A stretch of DNA of 64,000 nucleotides from positions 30,216-94,215 of the forward strand of contig DAOVRZ010000005.1 of assembly GCA_030627905.1 (NCBI GenBank), written 5' to 3'. Below the pieces are notes generated by a model that saw only the letters and a list, made by a program, of their open reading frames with translations, made no database searches and was not told the origin of the DNA. Source of the DNA: JAGMES01 sp023128035 (GTDB taxonomy: Bacteria > Bacillota > Halanaerobiia > DY22613). This document shows, piece after piece, positions 9,079 through 16,782 of the stretch. Position numbers and translations under genes: made by a program. Each line of letters opens with the position of its first letter. Position 1 is the stretch's first letter.

Positions 9079-9879
9079 TCATTTCCCGATTAACTTCTGA
9101 ACCTCATTTGCCGATTCTTCAATAGAACGATTTGTAACATCAACAACTGGACAGCCAATTCGAGCCATCATCTCTTCAGCATATTCTAATTCTTCGTTAA
9201 TACGATTGATAGATGCATACGTTGCATGAGCATCTAATCCAAGACATCTGAGTCTTTTTAAGCGAATCTCATTTAAAAGAAGTGGGTCAATTGTTAATCC
9301 GACTACTTTATCTTTTGGATTTTCGAATAATTCTTGAGGAGGTGTAACTTCAGGTACCAAGGGAATGTTAGCTGCTTTATATCCTTTATACGCCAGATAA
9401 ATACACATAGGAGTTTTTGAAGTACGAGAAACTCCTGTCAAAACTACATCTGAAAGCAAAATCCCCTTTGCATCATTCCTGTCATCATATTTAACAGTAA
9501 ACTCAATGGCATCTACACGAGTGAAGTACTCCTTATCTAACTTATGCAAAAGCCCTGGTTTCAGCTTAGGTTCCAAATCATAAATCTTGGAAAAAACATT
9601 CATCATCGGGCCCATAATATCAACATTCAAAACAGCAGCTTCATTTGCATATTTTGCCATCATCTCTCCTAAACCAGGAGTTACAAGAGTGTATGCAATC
9701 ACACCTTTAGGTTCTTGCTTAGCTTGATAAACTACTTTCCGAATATCTTCCTCAGATTGTATATGACTAAACTTCTTAATCTTTACTTTTCCTGAATTAA
9801 ACTGACTAGCAGCAGCTTGAACTACACTTTTAGCTGTTTCACCAATCGAATCTGATACAATAAATACTACTGGTTCCAA
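9079..9879 (-). CDS. PpsR-type kinase/pyrophosphorylase, copy 2
   Basis: A second DUF299 family protein (266 aa) with SDSIGETAKSVV at the N-terminus, phosphate-binding loop GVSRTSKTPMCIYLAYKG, VPEVTPPQELF and the C-terminal DVTNRSIEESA. It is clearly a diverged paralogue of the 7158-7976 protein and likewise probably switches PpdK, or a related swivel-domain enzyme such as PEP synthase. It has its own terminator and a gene-free gap before ccpN, so it is a separate transcription unit. The start is TTG with GGGAGGGG seven bases upstream; no ATG competes. Confidence 0.9.
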   Translation of the reverse strand: MEPVVFIVSDSIGETAKSVVQAAASQFNSGKVKIKKFSHIQSEEDIRKVVYQAKQEPKGVIAYTLVTPGLGEMMAKYANEAAVLNVDIMGPMMNVFSKIYDLEPKLKPGLLHKLDKEYFTRVDAIEFTVKYDDRNDAKGILLSDVVLTGVSRTSKTPMCIYLAYKGYKAANIPLVPEVTPPQELFENPKDKVVGLTIDPLLLNEIRLKRLRCLGLDAHATYASINRINEELEYAEEMMARIGCPVVDVTNRSIEESANEVQKLIGK

Positions 9880-9906
9880 ATTTTTTCCCCTCCCTAAATT
9901 TAATAA

Positions 9907-9935
9907 GTCGTCCTTAATATATAATTAAGGACGAC
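9907..9935. repeat. Perfect hairpin upstream of second ppsR
   Basis: Twelve-base arms GTCGTCCTTAAT and ATTAAGGACGAC with a five-base loop. It sits 28 bases upstream of the TTG start in the minus-strand leader. With no T run after it, it may be an operator or a leader stem rather than a terminator. Confidence 0.55.
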
Positions 9936-9955
9936 AGCCTTACACATAAATTACA

Positions 9956-10100
9956 GTCGAGATAATAACTACGTTATTATCTCTTAAATTTAACAACTTT
10001 CGGAAGGAGATTGTGACTCCTGAGAAAGAAAGTTCCAACAAGTTAACTTACTCCCGCTTACAAAAGTTAGAGGACATTGCCTTCCAAAAATGTTGTTAAA
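9956..10100. repeat. Family-1 MITE, full-size copy
   Basis: A 145-bp non-coding element begins GTCGAGATAATAACTACG, an AT-rich hairpin, continues with AACAACTTTCGGAAGGAGAT and ends with CTTCCAAAAATGTTGTTAAA. It aligns end to end with the 144-bp copy at 25605-25748. Its right end lies two bases beyond the stop of the 10103-10594 gene. Confidence 0.75.
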
Positions 10101-10102
10101 TA

Positions 10103-10594
10103 TTAAATATTAGATTTTAAATTACGTCTACTTCTGTAATAAAAATATCCTCCAGCTATGATCAATAAAATCGGTAAAATTTCGCCTGCTGCTGCTGATG
10201 CAAAATTGATCACTAAAGCTACCATCGAACCAAGACCCAAAATTCCAACAGGTATTAACAACCCCTTTTCTCTCTCACCAAATATATACAATTGAAACAA
10301 ACCAAAAGCTACTGAAAAAGGGAAAAGAGGCCATAAAACTGACATCAAACCCCAATTAAAGATGGAGCAAATAAAGAAGATTATACCCACAATTGTCAAG
10401 ATCCCACCTGGCACTAAAAGCCCAGACAAATTATTATCATAGAAATAAGCTATTTCCATAATAATACCAGGTAATAAAATAAATATTGGCCAAAAGACTT
10501 CCCACCCAGTCCGTAAAATACCTATCTTAGCTAGTAACAACAAACATCCGAAAGCAATTAAACCTATACCAATCAATTCATTTCTTTTGTACAT
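10103..10594 (-). CDS. Small polytopic membrane protein (LiaI/LiaF-like TM region, DUF5668-type)
   Basis: This 163-residue hydrophobic protein has five or six predicted membrane segments, each with a paired pattern (GIGLIAFGCLLLLAKIG, VFWPIFILLPGIIM, GLLVPGGILTIVGIIFF, VLWPLFPFSVAFGLF, LLIPVGILGLGSMVAL, EILPILLIIAGGYFYY). The repeated W-P-(I/L)-F and G-hydrophobic units resemble the LiaI/LiaF-like transmembrane domain of envelope-stress proteins. It ends with a basic tail. GGGGAGG precedes the ATG. The function is not known; its upstream neighbour is a DUF4342 protein. Confidence 0.7.
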   Translation of the reverse strand: MYKRNELIGIGLIAFGCLLLLAKIGILRTGWEVFWPIFILLPGIIMEIAYFYDNNLSGLLVPGGILTIVGIIFFICSIFNWGLMSVLWPLFPFSVAFGLFQLYIFGEREKGLLIPVGILGLGSMVALVINFASAAAGEILPILLIIAGGYFYYRSRRNLKSNI

Positions 10595-10687
10595 AAAAGC
10601 ACCTCCCCTGACCTAATATGTCTATGTTTGTATAATTCTACATCTCTAACCTAATTCCCTGCTTAAGGAGAGGATCTACATTGTTAT

Positions 10688-11125
10688 TTAATCATTTTCC
10701 TCAAAACTATCTTTTGTATTCTCTGTTGTTTGAGACTTGTTAACAGGTTCACGTCGCTCAATAGTAATCTTACACCGGGTCACTAAAGCAGTCAACCCAC
10801 CAAGAATCGCCACGGTTGGAGCAATAACAGTACCTAATACTCCTATAGTCGCCGGAATCTCGACCAAAGTATTCCCATCTTCACCTTTGATGATGATTCT
10901 AGTTACATTTCCTTTCTTGATTAATTCTTTAACTTTATCAACCATATCTGAACCTTTAACCCAAAATTCTTCTGTTACTTTACTATGTTGATCCTGTTTT
11001 TCTAAATCAATAATCGCTTTTACAACATCATCATTTGCTCTAGTCAAAGCCTCTTCCGCTTCAGCATAACTAACCCCTGTACGCTCTCGAATCATATCCA
11101 AAATTTCTAGCCGTTCTCGATCCAT
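10688..11125 (-). CDS. DUF4342 protein with N-terminal UBA-like helix bundle
   Basis: Residues 1-45 (LEILDMIRERTGVSYAEAEEALTRANDDVVKAIIDLEK) form a UBA/TS-N-like three-helix domain. Residues 55-125 match DUF4342, including a conserved hydrophobic stretch (IPATIGVLGTVIAPTVAILGGLTALV) that may touch the membrane. The tail is acidic. AGGAGGGAG precedes the ATG. It lies twelve bases downstream of recO and probably shares that operon. No biochemical role is established for the family. Confidence 0.75.
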   Translation of the reverse strand: MDRERLEILDMIRERTGVSYAEAEEALTRANDDVVKAIIDLEKQDQHSKVTEEFWVKGSDMVDKVKELIKKGNVTRIIIKGEDGNTLVEIPATIGVLGTVIAPTVAILGGLTALVTRCKITIERREPVNKSQTTENTKDSFEEND

Positions 11126-11136
11126 AATTCTCCCTC

Positions 11137-11895
11137 CTATTTACCCATTTTTTTTATAGATTTAAGAAAATCTAATGATTTTAAACGATGATCCAAATGA
11201 TAATGAACAAATGGTTCAATGACCTGTTCCATCTCTCTACGTGCATATTCAGAAACTTTAAGTTTCTTTAATTGCCTATAATTTGAGTTGAGAAAATGTT
11301 TCATAATTTCGATTGTCCCACGTGAAATAGATACTGTAGAACCAGAAATTTCTTTACTGCAGTTAGAACAAACTATTCCTCCTGCTCCAAGGTGAAATTG
11401 TAAGTTATTTTCTCCGATTGGATTAGTACATTGCTGACAATACTCTAATACTGGTTGAAATCCAAGGAGCCTCATCATTCTCAATTCAAATATTCTCATA
11501 ATTATCTCTAAATCTTCTTCTGTCACTAACAGATAAAGTGTTTTCAAAAGTAAAACAAAAATTCCTTCGTTAGAATCTTCTTCAAATGTTGTTTCTCTTA
11601 CTAAATCTAAAACATAGGTTCCATAAGCCATCCGAAAAAGATCCTCACGGAGTTTACTAAAAGATTCCTTGATGTCAGTCTGATTGAGCCGATCCAGACT
11701 TTTTCCAGAATATATGAGCAAATCCGCATATGTAAACAGTTGAGTCGATCCTGCAAGAGAGCTTCTTGCACGTCGTACTCCTTTCGCAACTGCCTTTACT
11801 TTACCACGATCCCTTGTATAATAAGTAATAATCCGGTCCGCTTCTCCTAAATCAAATTGATGTAAAACAATTCCTTCTGTCTTATAAAGTGGCAT
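11137..11895 (-). CDS. recO: DNA repair protein RecO
   Basis: RecO loads RecA on SSB-coated single strands in RecF-pathway recombination. The N-terminal OB fold (YKTEGIVLHQFDLGEADRIITYYTRDRGKVKAVAKGVRR) is followed by a helical domain and a zinc site CQQC...CSNC around residues 148-180. The ATG at 11895 has AAGGAGA seven bases upstream, which excludes the longer in-frame start at 11916. At 252 aa it has normal length. The order era-deoC-pcm-recO is close to the usual era-recO pairing, with two metabolic genes inserted. Confidence 0.95.
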   Translation of the reverse strand: MPLYKTEGIVLHQFDLGEADRIITYYTRDRGKVKAVAKGVRRARSSLAGSTQLFTYADLLIYSGKSLDRLNQTDIKESFSKLREDLFRMAYGTYVLDLVRETTFEEDSNEGIFVLLLKTLYLLVTEEDLEIIMRIFELRMMRLLGFQPVLEYCQQCTNPIGENNLQFHLGAGGIVCSNCSKEISGSTVSISRGTIEIMKHFLNSNYRQLKKLKVSEYARREMEQVIEPFVHYHLDHRLKSLDFLKSIKKMGK

Positions 11896-11965
11896 AATCC
11901 CGTCTCCTTCAATCATCCTATCTATTCTTTTTCGTCAAAAATCTTTAAAACACCTTCTTCACATC

Positions 11966-12955
11966 TTAAAATATCGGGATTAATTGCCATTCATCTTTAT
12001 CACTATTATATTCAAATTCAAAGTCACCTATTCCAGGTTTATCTGCACTTCTCCACTGTTCTATCAAATTGCGATAATCCCGTGGTTTTTCAAGCTGATC
12101 CTCATTATACTTGGCGATCATCAATAAAACCAGCCCTATGATCTGGCGGTGAGATATATCTAACCCACTCTTTAAAAGATTATCTGTTAATCGTCGATAA
12201 TGTAAACCAAACTTTTTTTCCATTTTCTTTTCTTCACCCATACCACGAATTGGAACAAACTTAACCGGGAAACCGACCAATGATCCTCGATATTTGGAAA
12301 CATCGAACTGACGAAGTTTAAGAGTAATTGTAATGAAGTCATAAAAATTAAAAGGAATTAGAATAATTCCGCTTTGATCTAATTGTCTAATCAATTGAGG
12401 ATAAATGGATTCTGCACCTGCTGTAACTATAATTCGATCATAAGATGCACCTGGCGGATATCCTTTTCTTCCATCCCCAGCAATAACAGTAACCCCCGGA
12501 TAACCTACATTGCGCAAAATTTGTGAAGCTCTTTCAGCTAAATCTGCCTCCAACTCCATCGTGTAAACCAAATCACTCCGACCTACAATTTCAGCGATTA
12601 AAGCCGCATTATAGCCAGAAGCTGTTCCAATTTCTAAAACTTTGAGACCTTTTTTTAATTCTAATTCTTCTAGCATCATAGCCATTACGTGAGGTTGTGA
12701 CGATGAACTGATTCTACCTTTAATCATTATTGCTTGATTCTTATAAACCTCAACAGGAGGAACAATACCAGACAAAAAATGATGACGTTTAACTGTCCGA
12801 AAAGCCCGTTCTACTTCTGATACCTGAATTTTGCCTTCTTTTACTAAAGAATCAACCATAGATTGATTTCTTAAAAATAAACTTTCCTCTTTAATTGTTA
12901 GCCCACCCTTCACTCTTTTACAGATAGTGTTTGAAAAAATTAGTTTTTTAAACAT
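11966..12955 (-). CDS. Protein-L-isoaspartate O-methyltransferase-like protein with C-terminal extension
   Basis: An S-adenosylmethionine-dependent methyltransferase of the PCMT family: SSSSQPHVMAMMLEEL before motif I, motif I VLEIGTASGYNAAL, and YDRIIVTAGAESIYPQLI. PCMT enzymes repair isoaspartyl residues. At 329 aa it is about 110 residues longer than the classic enzyme; the extra C-terminal part (from about residue 225) is basic then acidic and unassigned. The start is unclear: the ATG at 12955 lies right after the deoC terminator, whose stem contains the only GGAGG, and Met33 would give a protein closer to the family N-terminus. Confidence 0.8.
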   Translation of the reverse strand: MFKKLIFSNTICKRVKGGLTIKEESLFLRNQSMVDSLVKEGKIQVSEVERAFRTVKRHHFLSGIVPPVEVYKNQAIMIKGRISSSSQPHVMAMMLEELELKKGLKVLEIGTASGYNAALIAEIVGRSDLVYTMELEADLAERASQILRNVGYPGVTVIAGDGRKGYPPGASYDRIIVTAGAESIYPQLIRQLDQSGIILIPFNFYDFITITLKLRQFDVSKYRGSLVGFPVKFVPIRGMGEEKKMEKKFGLHYRRLTDNLLKSGLDISHRQIIGLVLLMIAKYNEDQLEKPRDYRNLIEQWRSADKPGIGDFEFEYNSDKDEWQLIPIF

Positions 12956-12984
12956 AAAAAAAGGAGGTTTATTCCCTCCTCAGT
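12955..12984 (-). terminator. Weak terminator or sequestered ribosome site between deoC and the pcm-like gene
   Basis: On the minus strand AGGAGG pairs with CCTCCT across a seven-base loop and is followed by seven T residues, ending at the next ATG. It can work as a short terminator of deoC, and the stem masks the only Shine-Dalgarno-like sequence for the next gene. Confidence 0.55.
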
Positions 12985-12986
12985 CT

Positions 12987-13688
12987 TTAATAATCATCTT
13001 CTGTAGTTTTGGCTTTACCAGTCACTAAAAATACACCTGAGCTAGCACCAATTCGATTAGCTCCAGCATCTATAAGGTCTACAGCATCCTGAAATGTTCG
13101 AATACCTCCTGAAGCTTTTACTCCTATCTCGCGTCCTACAGCCTTACGCATCAGATTGATATGTTCTACTTTAGCTCCTCCAGAACCAAATCCCGTGGAA
13201 GTCTTGACAAAGTCAGCTTTTCCTTCAACTGCTAAATTACAGGCTTTTACAATTTCTTTATCGGTTAGGTAACAAGTTTCAATGATAACTTTAACTAAAA
13301 CTCCATTTCCTATTGCAGATATCTTGGTCGCGGCAACAACAGCTTTAATATCGGCACGGACTAGATCATATGCCCCAGACTTAAAAGCTCCAATATTCAT
13401 TACCATATCAATCTCTTGAGCACCCTGTTTTACTAGTTGACGAGCTTGAAAAGCCTTAGCCTCGGTAGAATTAGCTCCCAAAGGAAAACCCACCACTGTA
13501 GCTACTTTAACCGATGATTCCTTTAATAGTTTAACACACATAGGTACAAATATAGGATTTACACAAACAGCAGCAAACTTATATTTTAGAGCTTCCTGAC
13601 ATAGTGTCTTAATATCATGAACATTTGTTGTTGCAGATAATAAAGTATGATCGATCATTTTTGCTAAATCACGAGGTTTCATTGCCAT
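12987..13688 (-). CDS. deoC: Deoxyribose-phosphate aldolase
   Basis: Cleaves 2-deoxyribose 5-phosphate to glyceraldehyde 3-phosphate and acetaldehyde. Family motifs: MIDHTLL at the N-terminus, VCVNP, VVGFPLGA, the Schiff-base lysine in DFVKTSTGFGSGG and the second active-site lysine in GVKASGGIRT. It is 233 aa from the ATG at 13688, which has AAGGAG at good spacing; an in-frame GTG at 13697 overlaps that site. It lies next to cdd (cytidine deaminase), so it fits pyrimidine nucleoside salvage, although era lies between. Confidence 0.96.
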   Translation of the reverse strand: MAMKPRDLAKMIDHTLLSATTNVHDIKTLCQEALKYKFAAVCVNPIFVPMCVKLLKESSVKVATVVGFPLGANSTEAKAFQARQLVKQGAQEIDMVMNIGAFKSGAYDLVRADIKAVVAATKISAIGNGVLVKVIIETCYLTDKEIVKACNLAVEGKADFVKTSTGFGSGGAKVEHINLMRKAVGREIGVKASGGIRTFQDAVDLIDAGANRIGASSGVFLVTGKAKTTEDDY

Positions 13689-13727
13689 AAATATCACTCC
13701 TTAAATAATTGCATATATAAATGTATT

Positions 13728-14621
13728 TTATTGTTTATATCCTAGTCTTTTTAATACTTCTTCTCGTTCTCGCCAGTCTTTGTTAACTTTAACCCATAAA
13801 TCCAAATATACCGAAATAGCGAGAAGGCCTTCAATATCTTCTCGTGCCAACTGACCTACTTTTTTAAGCATTAAACCTTTTTTCCCTATTATAATTCCCT
13901 TTTGAGATTTACGTTCTACAAAAATGGTAGCCCTAATATACATTTTATCCTTACGCTCTTCCATTTCTTCTATCTCAACGGCAACTGCATGTGGAATTTC
14001 ATCCCTTGTTAAGTGAAGTACCTTCTCTCTAATCATTTCAGCTACAATAAATTGTTCAATTTGATCTGTAATCATATCTTCTGGATAGTACATTGGACCT
14101 TCTGGCAATCTTTCTACTATGCTATCTACCAGAATGTTAAGATTTTTATTTTTCAATGCAGAGATAGGGATAGCTGGAAAACCTGAAAATTCCTCGTATT
14201 CTTTAATCCTTTTTGCTAAAACTTCCTTAGAAATTTGATCAATTTTGTTCAATACAATTATGAATGAAGTCGAAATACCTTTAATTCGATTTAAAATAAA
14301 ATTATCTCCTTTGCCTGGAGAGTATTTAGCATCTACTAGAAATAAAACTACATCTACATCGTCTAAACTTTCATAGGCTGTCTTTACAAGATATTCTCCC
14401 ATTCTGTCATTCGGTTTATGAATTCCTGGAGTATCAATAAATACCAATTGGGCATCTTCTCTTGTTAATACACAATGAATTCGATTTCTAGTTGTTTGTG
14501 GCTTATCTGAAGTTATAACCATCTTTTCACCAAGTAACGCATTAATCAAAGTAGACTTTCCCATATTCGGGCGTCCAATCATTGCTACAAATCCTGATCG
14601 AAATCCTTCTTCTCTTATCAT
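13728..14621 (-). CDS. era: GTPase Era
   Basis: An essential 16S rRNA maturation GTPase. G1 is GRPNMGKST (residues 16-24), G3 DTPGIH, G4 NKID, and the C-terminal KH domain contains the motif KGIIIGKKG. Length 297 aa is typical. An AGGAGATG site precedes the ATG. It is in the conserved ybeY-dgkA-cdd-era block, here interrupted by three membrane or lipoprotein genes. Confidence 0.98.
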   Translation of the reverse strand: MIREEGFRSGFVAMIGRPNMGKSTLINALLGEKMVITSDKPQTTRNRIHCVLTREDAQLVFIDTPGIHKPNDRMGEYLVKTAYESLDDVDVVLFLVDAKYSPGKGDNFILNRIKGISTSFIIVLNKIDQISKEVLAKRIKEYEEFSGFPAIPISALKNKNLNILVDSIVERLPEGPMYYPEDMITDQIEQFIVAEMIREKVLHLTRDEIPHAVAVEIEEMEERKDKMYIRATIFVERKSQKGIIIGKKGLMLKKVGQLAREDIEGLLAISVYLDLWVKVNKDWREREEVLKRLGYKQ

Positions 14622-14637
14622 TTTAATTCTTCATCTC

Positions 14638-15042
14638 CTAACTATCTAAATCCTCTTTACTAAACGCACCTGGTAATAGTTGATCAATCGTATATTCACT
14701 AACATCACCACTTAAGTTCGCTAAAATAACTTTCATTTTAGGATTAAACTCATGAATTACCTGACGACACGCACCACAAGGTGGAACAGGAATTTTAGTA
14801 TCTGCAACAACAAAAATTGCTTCAAATTCAGTCTCTCCTTCAGAAACAGCCTTAAAAATCGCTGTTCGTTCAGCGCAATTTGACAATCCATATGACGCAT
14901 TTTCTATGTTACAACCTTCATAAATATTTCCGTTTTTCGCAAGAAGAGCAGCACCTACTTTAAATTTTGAATACGGTACATAAGCTTTCTCGCGAGCAGA
15001 TTTTGCGCATTCAAGCAACTTAGTATTCATTTTATTATCCAT
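14638..15042 (-). CDS. cdd: Cytidine deaminase
   Basis: Deaminates cytidine and deoxycytidine to the uridine forms. Active-site signatures are CAERTAIF, with a zinc Cys and catalytic Glu, and PPCGACRQVI, with two zinc cysteines; YSKFKVGAAL binds substrate. The true start is the ATG at 15042 with GAGGAGA upstream, giving 134 aa, the family length. The longer open frame upstream overlaps the preceding gene and has no family similarity. Confidence 0.97.
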   Translation of the reverse strand: MDNKMNTKLLECAKSAREKAYVPYSKFKVGAALLAKNGNIYEGCNIENASYGLSNCAERTAIFKAVSEGETEFEAIFVVADTKIPVPPCGACRQVIHEFNPKMKVILANLSGDVSEYTIDQLLPGAFSKEDLDS

Positions 15043-15058
15043 GCACTTCAATCTCCTC

Positions 15059-16147
15059 TCAATAATCAATTTTTGTAGATAATGGAACAATCTGAATCCA
15101 GGTTTGACCAGAATTAAATTGCCACTCAATTCCGTTTTCTCCATTATAAACCACTCTATCAGCTTCTTTTGCCCATTGTCCTTCAAAAACATATCCGTTT
15201 TTAAAGAATAGAGCTTTACCCGTACCTATTAAATCCATCTCTAAACGACCTGCATCATCTTTAATATTAGTATCCACATACTGAACTAAAATATTGTCAG
15301 CATAGAGCTTTTTTCCCCCTTCCATTAAATGGGGAACGCTGTCAATAAAACGTAAATAATTCCCTTTTGAAGCATCATACTTATATTCAACCGTGTATCC
15401 ACCCCAATAGCGAATTTTGAGCTTATCAGCCTCTTTCGTTCTTTGTTGGTCAATAAAAGAAACACTTTTAAAAGAAAAAATAGAATCGACTAGTTTAATA
15501 TCTAGTTTATCTAAATAATTTCCCAACTTGCTTTTTCCAGTATATACATTATGAGGAGCACGTCTATTAAGATCACGCCAGAAATAGGCTCCATTACTAA
15601 GTTGATCAATGTGCGATATTCCTGAAGTTGCTAAAAGATGAAAACCTTCTGCACTTGCACCAACATGAAGCAATGTAGCATCATACTCGAGTGCAGTCTG
15701 AATGAAATAAGGTCTAGTACTGCGTACTGGTCCAACTCGTTCTGGGAAATTTTCATAAAAGAGAGCTAAAAAACGAGTAATCCCACCTTCAACTAAAAAC
15801 TCATAAACAATGGAGGCATCTTCCAAACCAATCTGGGGTCTAGCTGCTGGAGAATTCTCAATCATTACCATTATCGGAGAAGGTAATTCGATTTTTTCTA
15901 CTAATTTTCCCAAAAACGGAGCCACTATTAATTGTTGTTTTTCTTCTTCTACATTTTGCTGAACATCTAAAATTTCTCTATCTTCTTGAGAAGATATATT
16001 ATCTTTTTCTTCATCCTGGATTGCATCTCTCATTTCAGAACTATTTTCATTTACACCAGAGTTAAATGTAGGTTGATTCTCTTTTCCACACCCGCTCAAA
16101 AGCAAAACCAATACAAAAAAAAGTATGATCATTCGTCCTCTTCCCAT
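15059..16147 (-). CDS. DUF3048 (YerB-like) lipoprotein
   Basis: The N-terminus has a lipoprotein signal (IILFFVLVLLLSGCGKE) with lipobox LSGC, so it should be anchored outside the cytoplasmic membrane by Cys20. An acidic linker (about residues 25-75) leads to the DUF3048 domain with MVMIENSPAARPQIGLEDASIVYEFL, RFLALFYENFPERVGPVRSTRPYFI and a C-terminal part. GGAGGTG is seven bases before the ATG. YerB-type proteins have no established role; linkage to era and cdd seems incidental. Confidence 0.88.
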   Translation of the reverse strand: MGRGRMIILFFVLVLLLSGCGKENQPTFNSGVNENSSEMRDAIQDEEKDNISSQEDREILDVQQNVEEEKQQLIVAPFLGKLVEKIELPSPIMVMIENSPAARPQIGLEDASIVYEFLVEGGITRFLALFYENFPERVGPVRSTRPYFIQTALEYDATLLHVGASAEGFHLLATSGISHIDQLSNGAYFWRDLNRRAPHNVYTGKSKLGNYLDKLDIKLVDSIFSFKSVSFIDQQRTKEADKLKIRYWGGYTVEYKYDASKGNYLRFIDSVPHLMEGGKKLYADNILVQYVDTNIKDDAGRLEMDLIGTGKALFFKNGYVFEGQWAKEADRVVYNGENGIEWQFNSGQTWIQIVPLSTKIDY

Positions 16148-16163
16148 TAAGTTACACCTCCAG

Positions 16164-16775
16164 CTATTTCTCCCTGTGTGCGTTTTTACATTGAGGAATC
16201 AGTACCCCACCTGATAAAACCATTTTTATTCCTTCTTCTATGGACATGTCCAAAAATATTACATCTTTTTTAGGTACCATTACAAACATCCCAGAAGTAG
16301 GGTTTGGAGTTGTGGGAACGAAAATATTTACAATTTCATCTCCAGCTTTTAACTCAACCTCATGAGCTCCAGCACTAGTAATAAAACCCAATTGATATAT
16401 TCCTTTTCTAGGGTATTCAATCATGATTACTTGTTTGAAAGCAGTTGTTGTGGTTTTATTCAAAACTGTTTCACTAATTTGCTTTATTGTAATATAAATC
16501 TGCTTTACTAAGGGAATCCTAATCATAAAAGCCTCACTAAAACCAATTAACTTCCGACCTAGCACATTTTTACCAAATATCCCCGCCAAAACTATCAACA
16601 CAAAACTTAAGACTACACCTAATCCATAAATCTCTCGTCCAAATAACAAGAAAATTATCGGTCGTAGTATTCGATCTAAAGTTGAAAAGACAGCATATAA
16701 GATATAAATTGTTGCGACAATCGGAAGTACTAAAATAAGACCAGTAATAGCATTATTTCGAATCTTCCGTAACAT
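16164..16775 (-). CDS. DUF502 family membrane protein
   Basis: This 203-residue protein begins with a basic stretch and two membrane helices (NAITGLILVLPIVATIYILYAVF and LGVVLSFVLIVLAGIF). Its DUF502 motifs include IPLVKQIYITIKQ, VIMIEYPRKGIYQLGFIT and VFVPTTPNPTSGMFVMVP. Function is unknown. It lies seven bases downstream of the CNNM-family gene and probably shares its transcript. Confidence 0.88.
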   Translation of the reverse strand: MLRKIRNNAITGLILVLPIVATIYILYAVFSTLDRILRPIIFLLFGREIYGLGVVLSFVLIVLAGIFGKNVLGRKLIGFSEAFMIRIPLVKQIYITIKQISETVLNKTTTTAFKQVIMIEYPRKGIYQLGFITSAGAHEVELKAGDEIVNIFVPTTPNPTSGMFVMVPKKDVIFLDMSIEEGIKMVLSGGVLIPQCKNAHREK

Positions 16776-16782
16776 AATAGTT

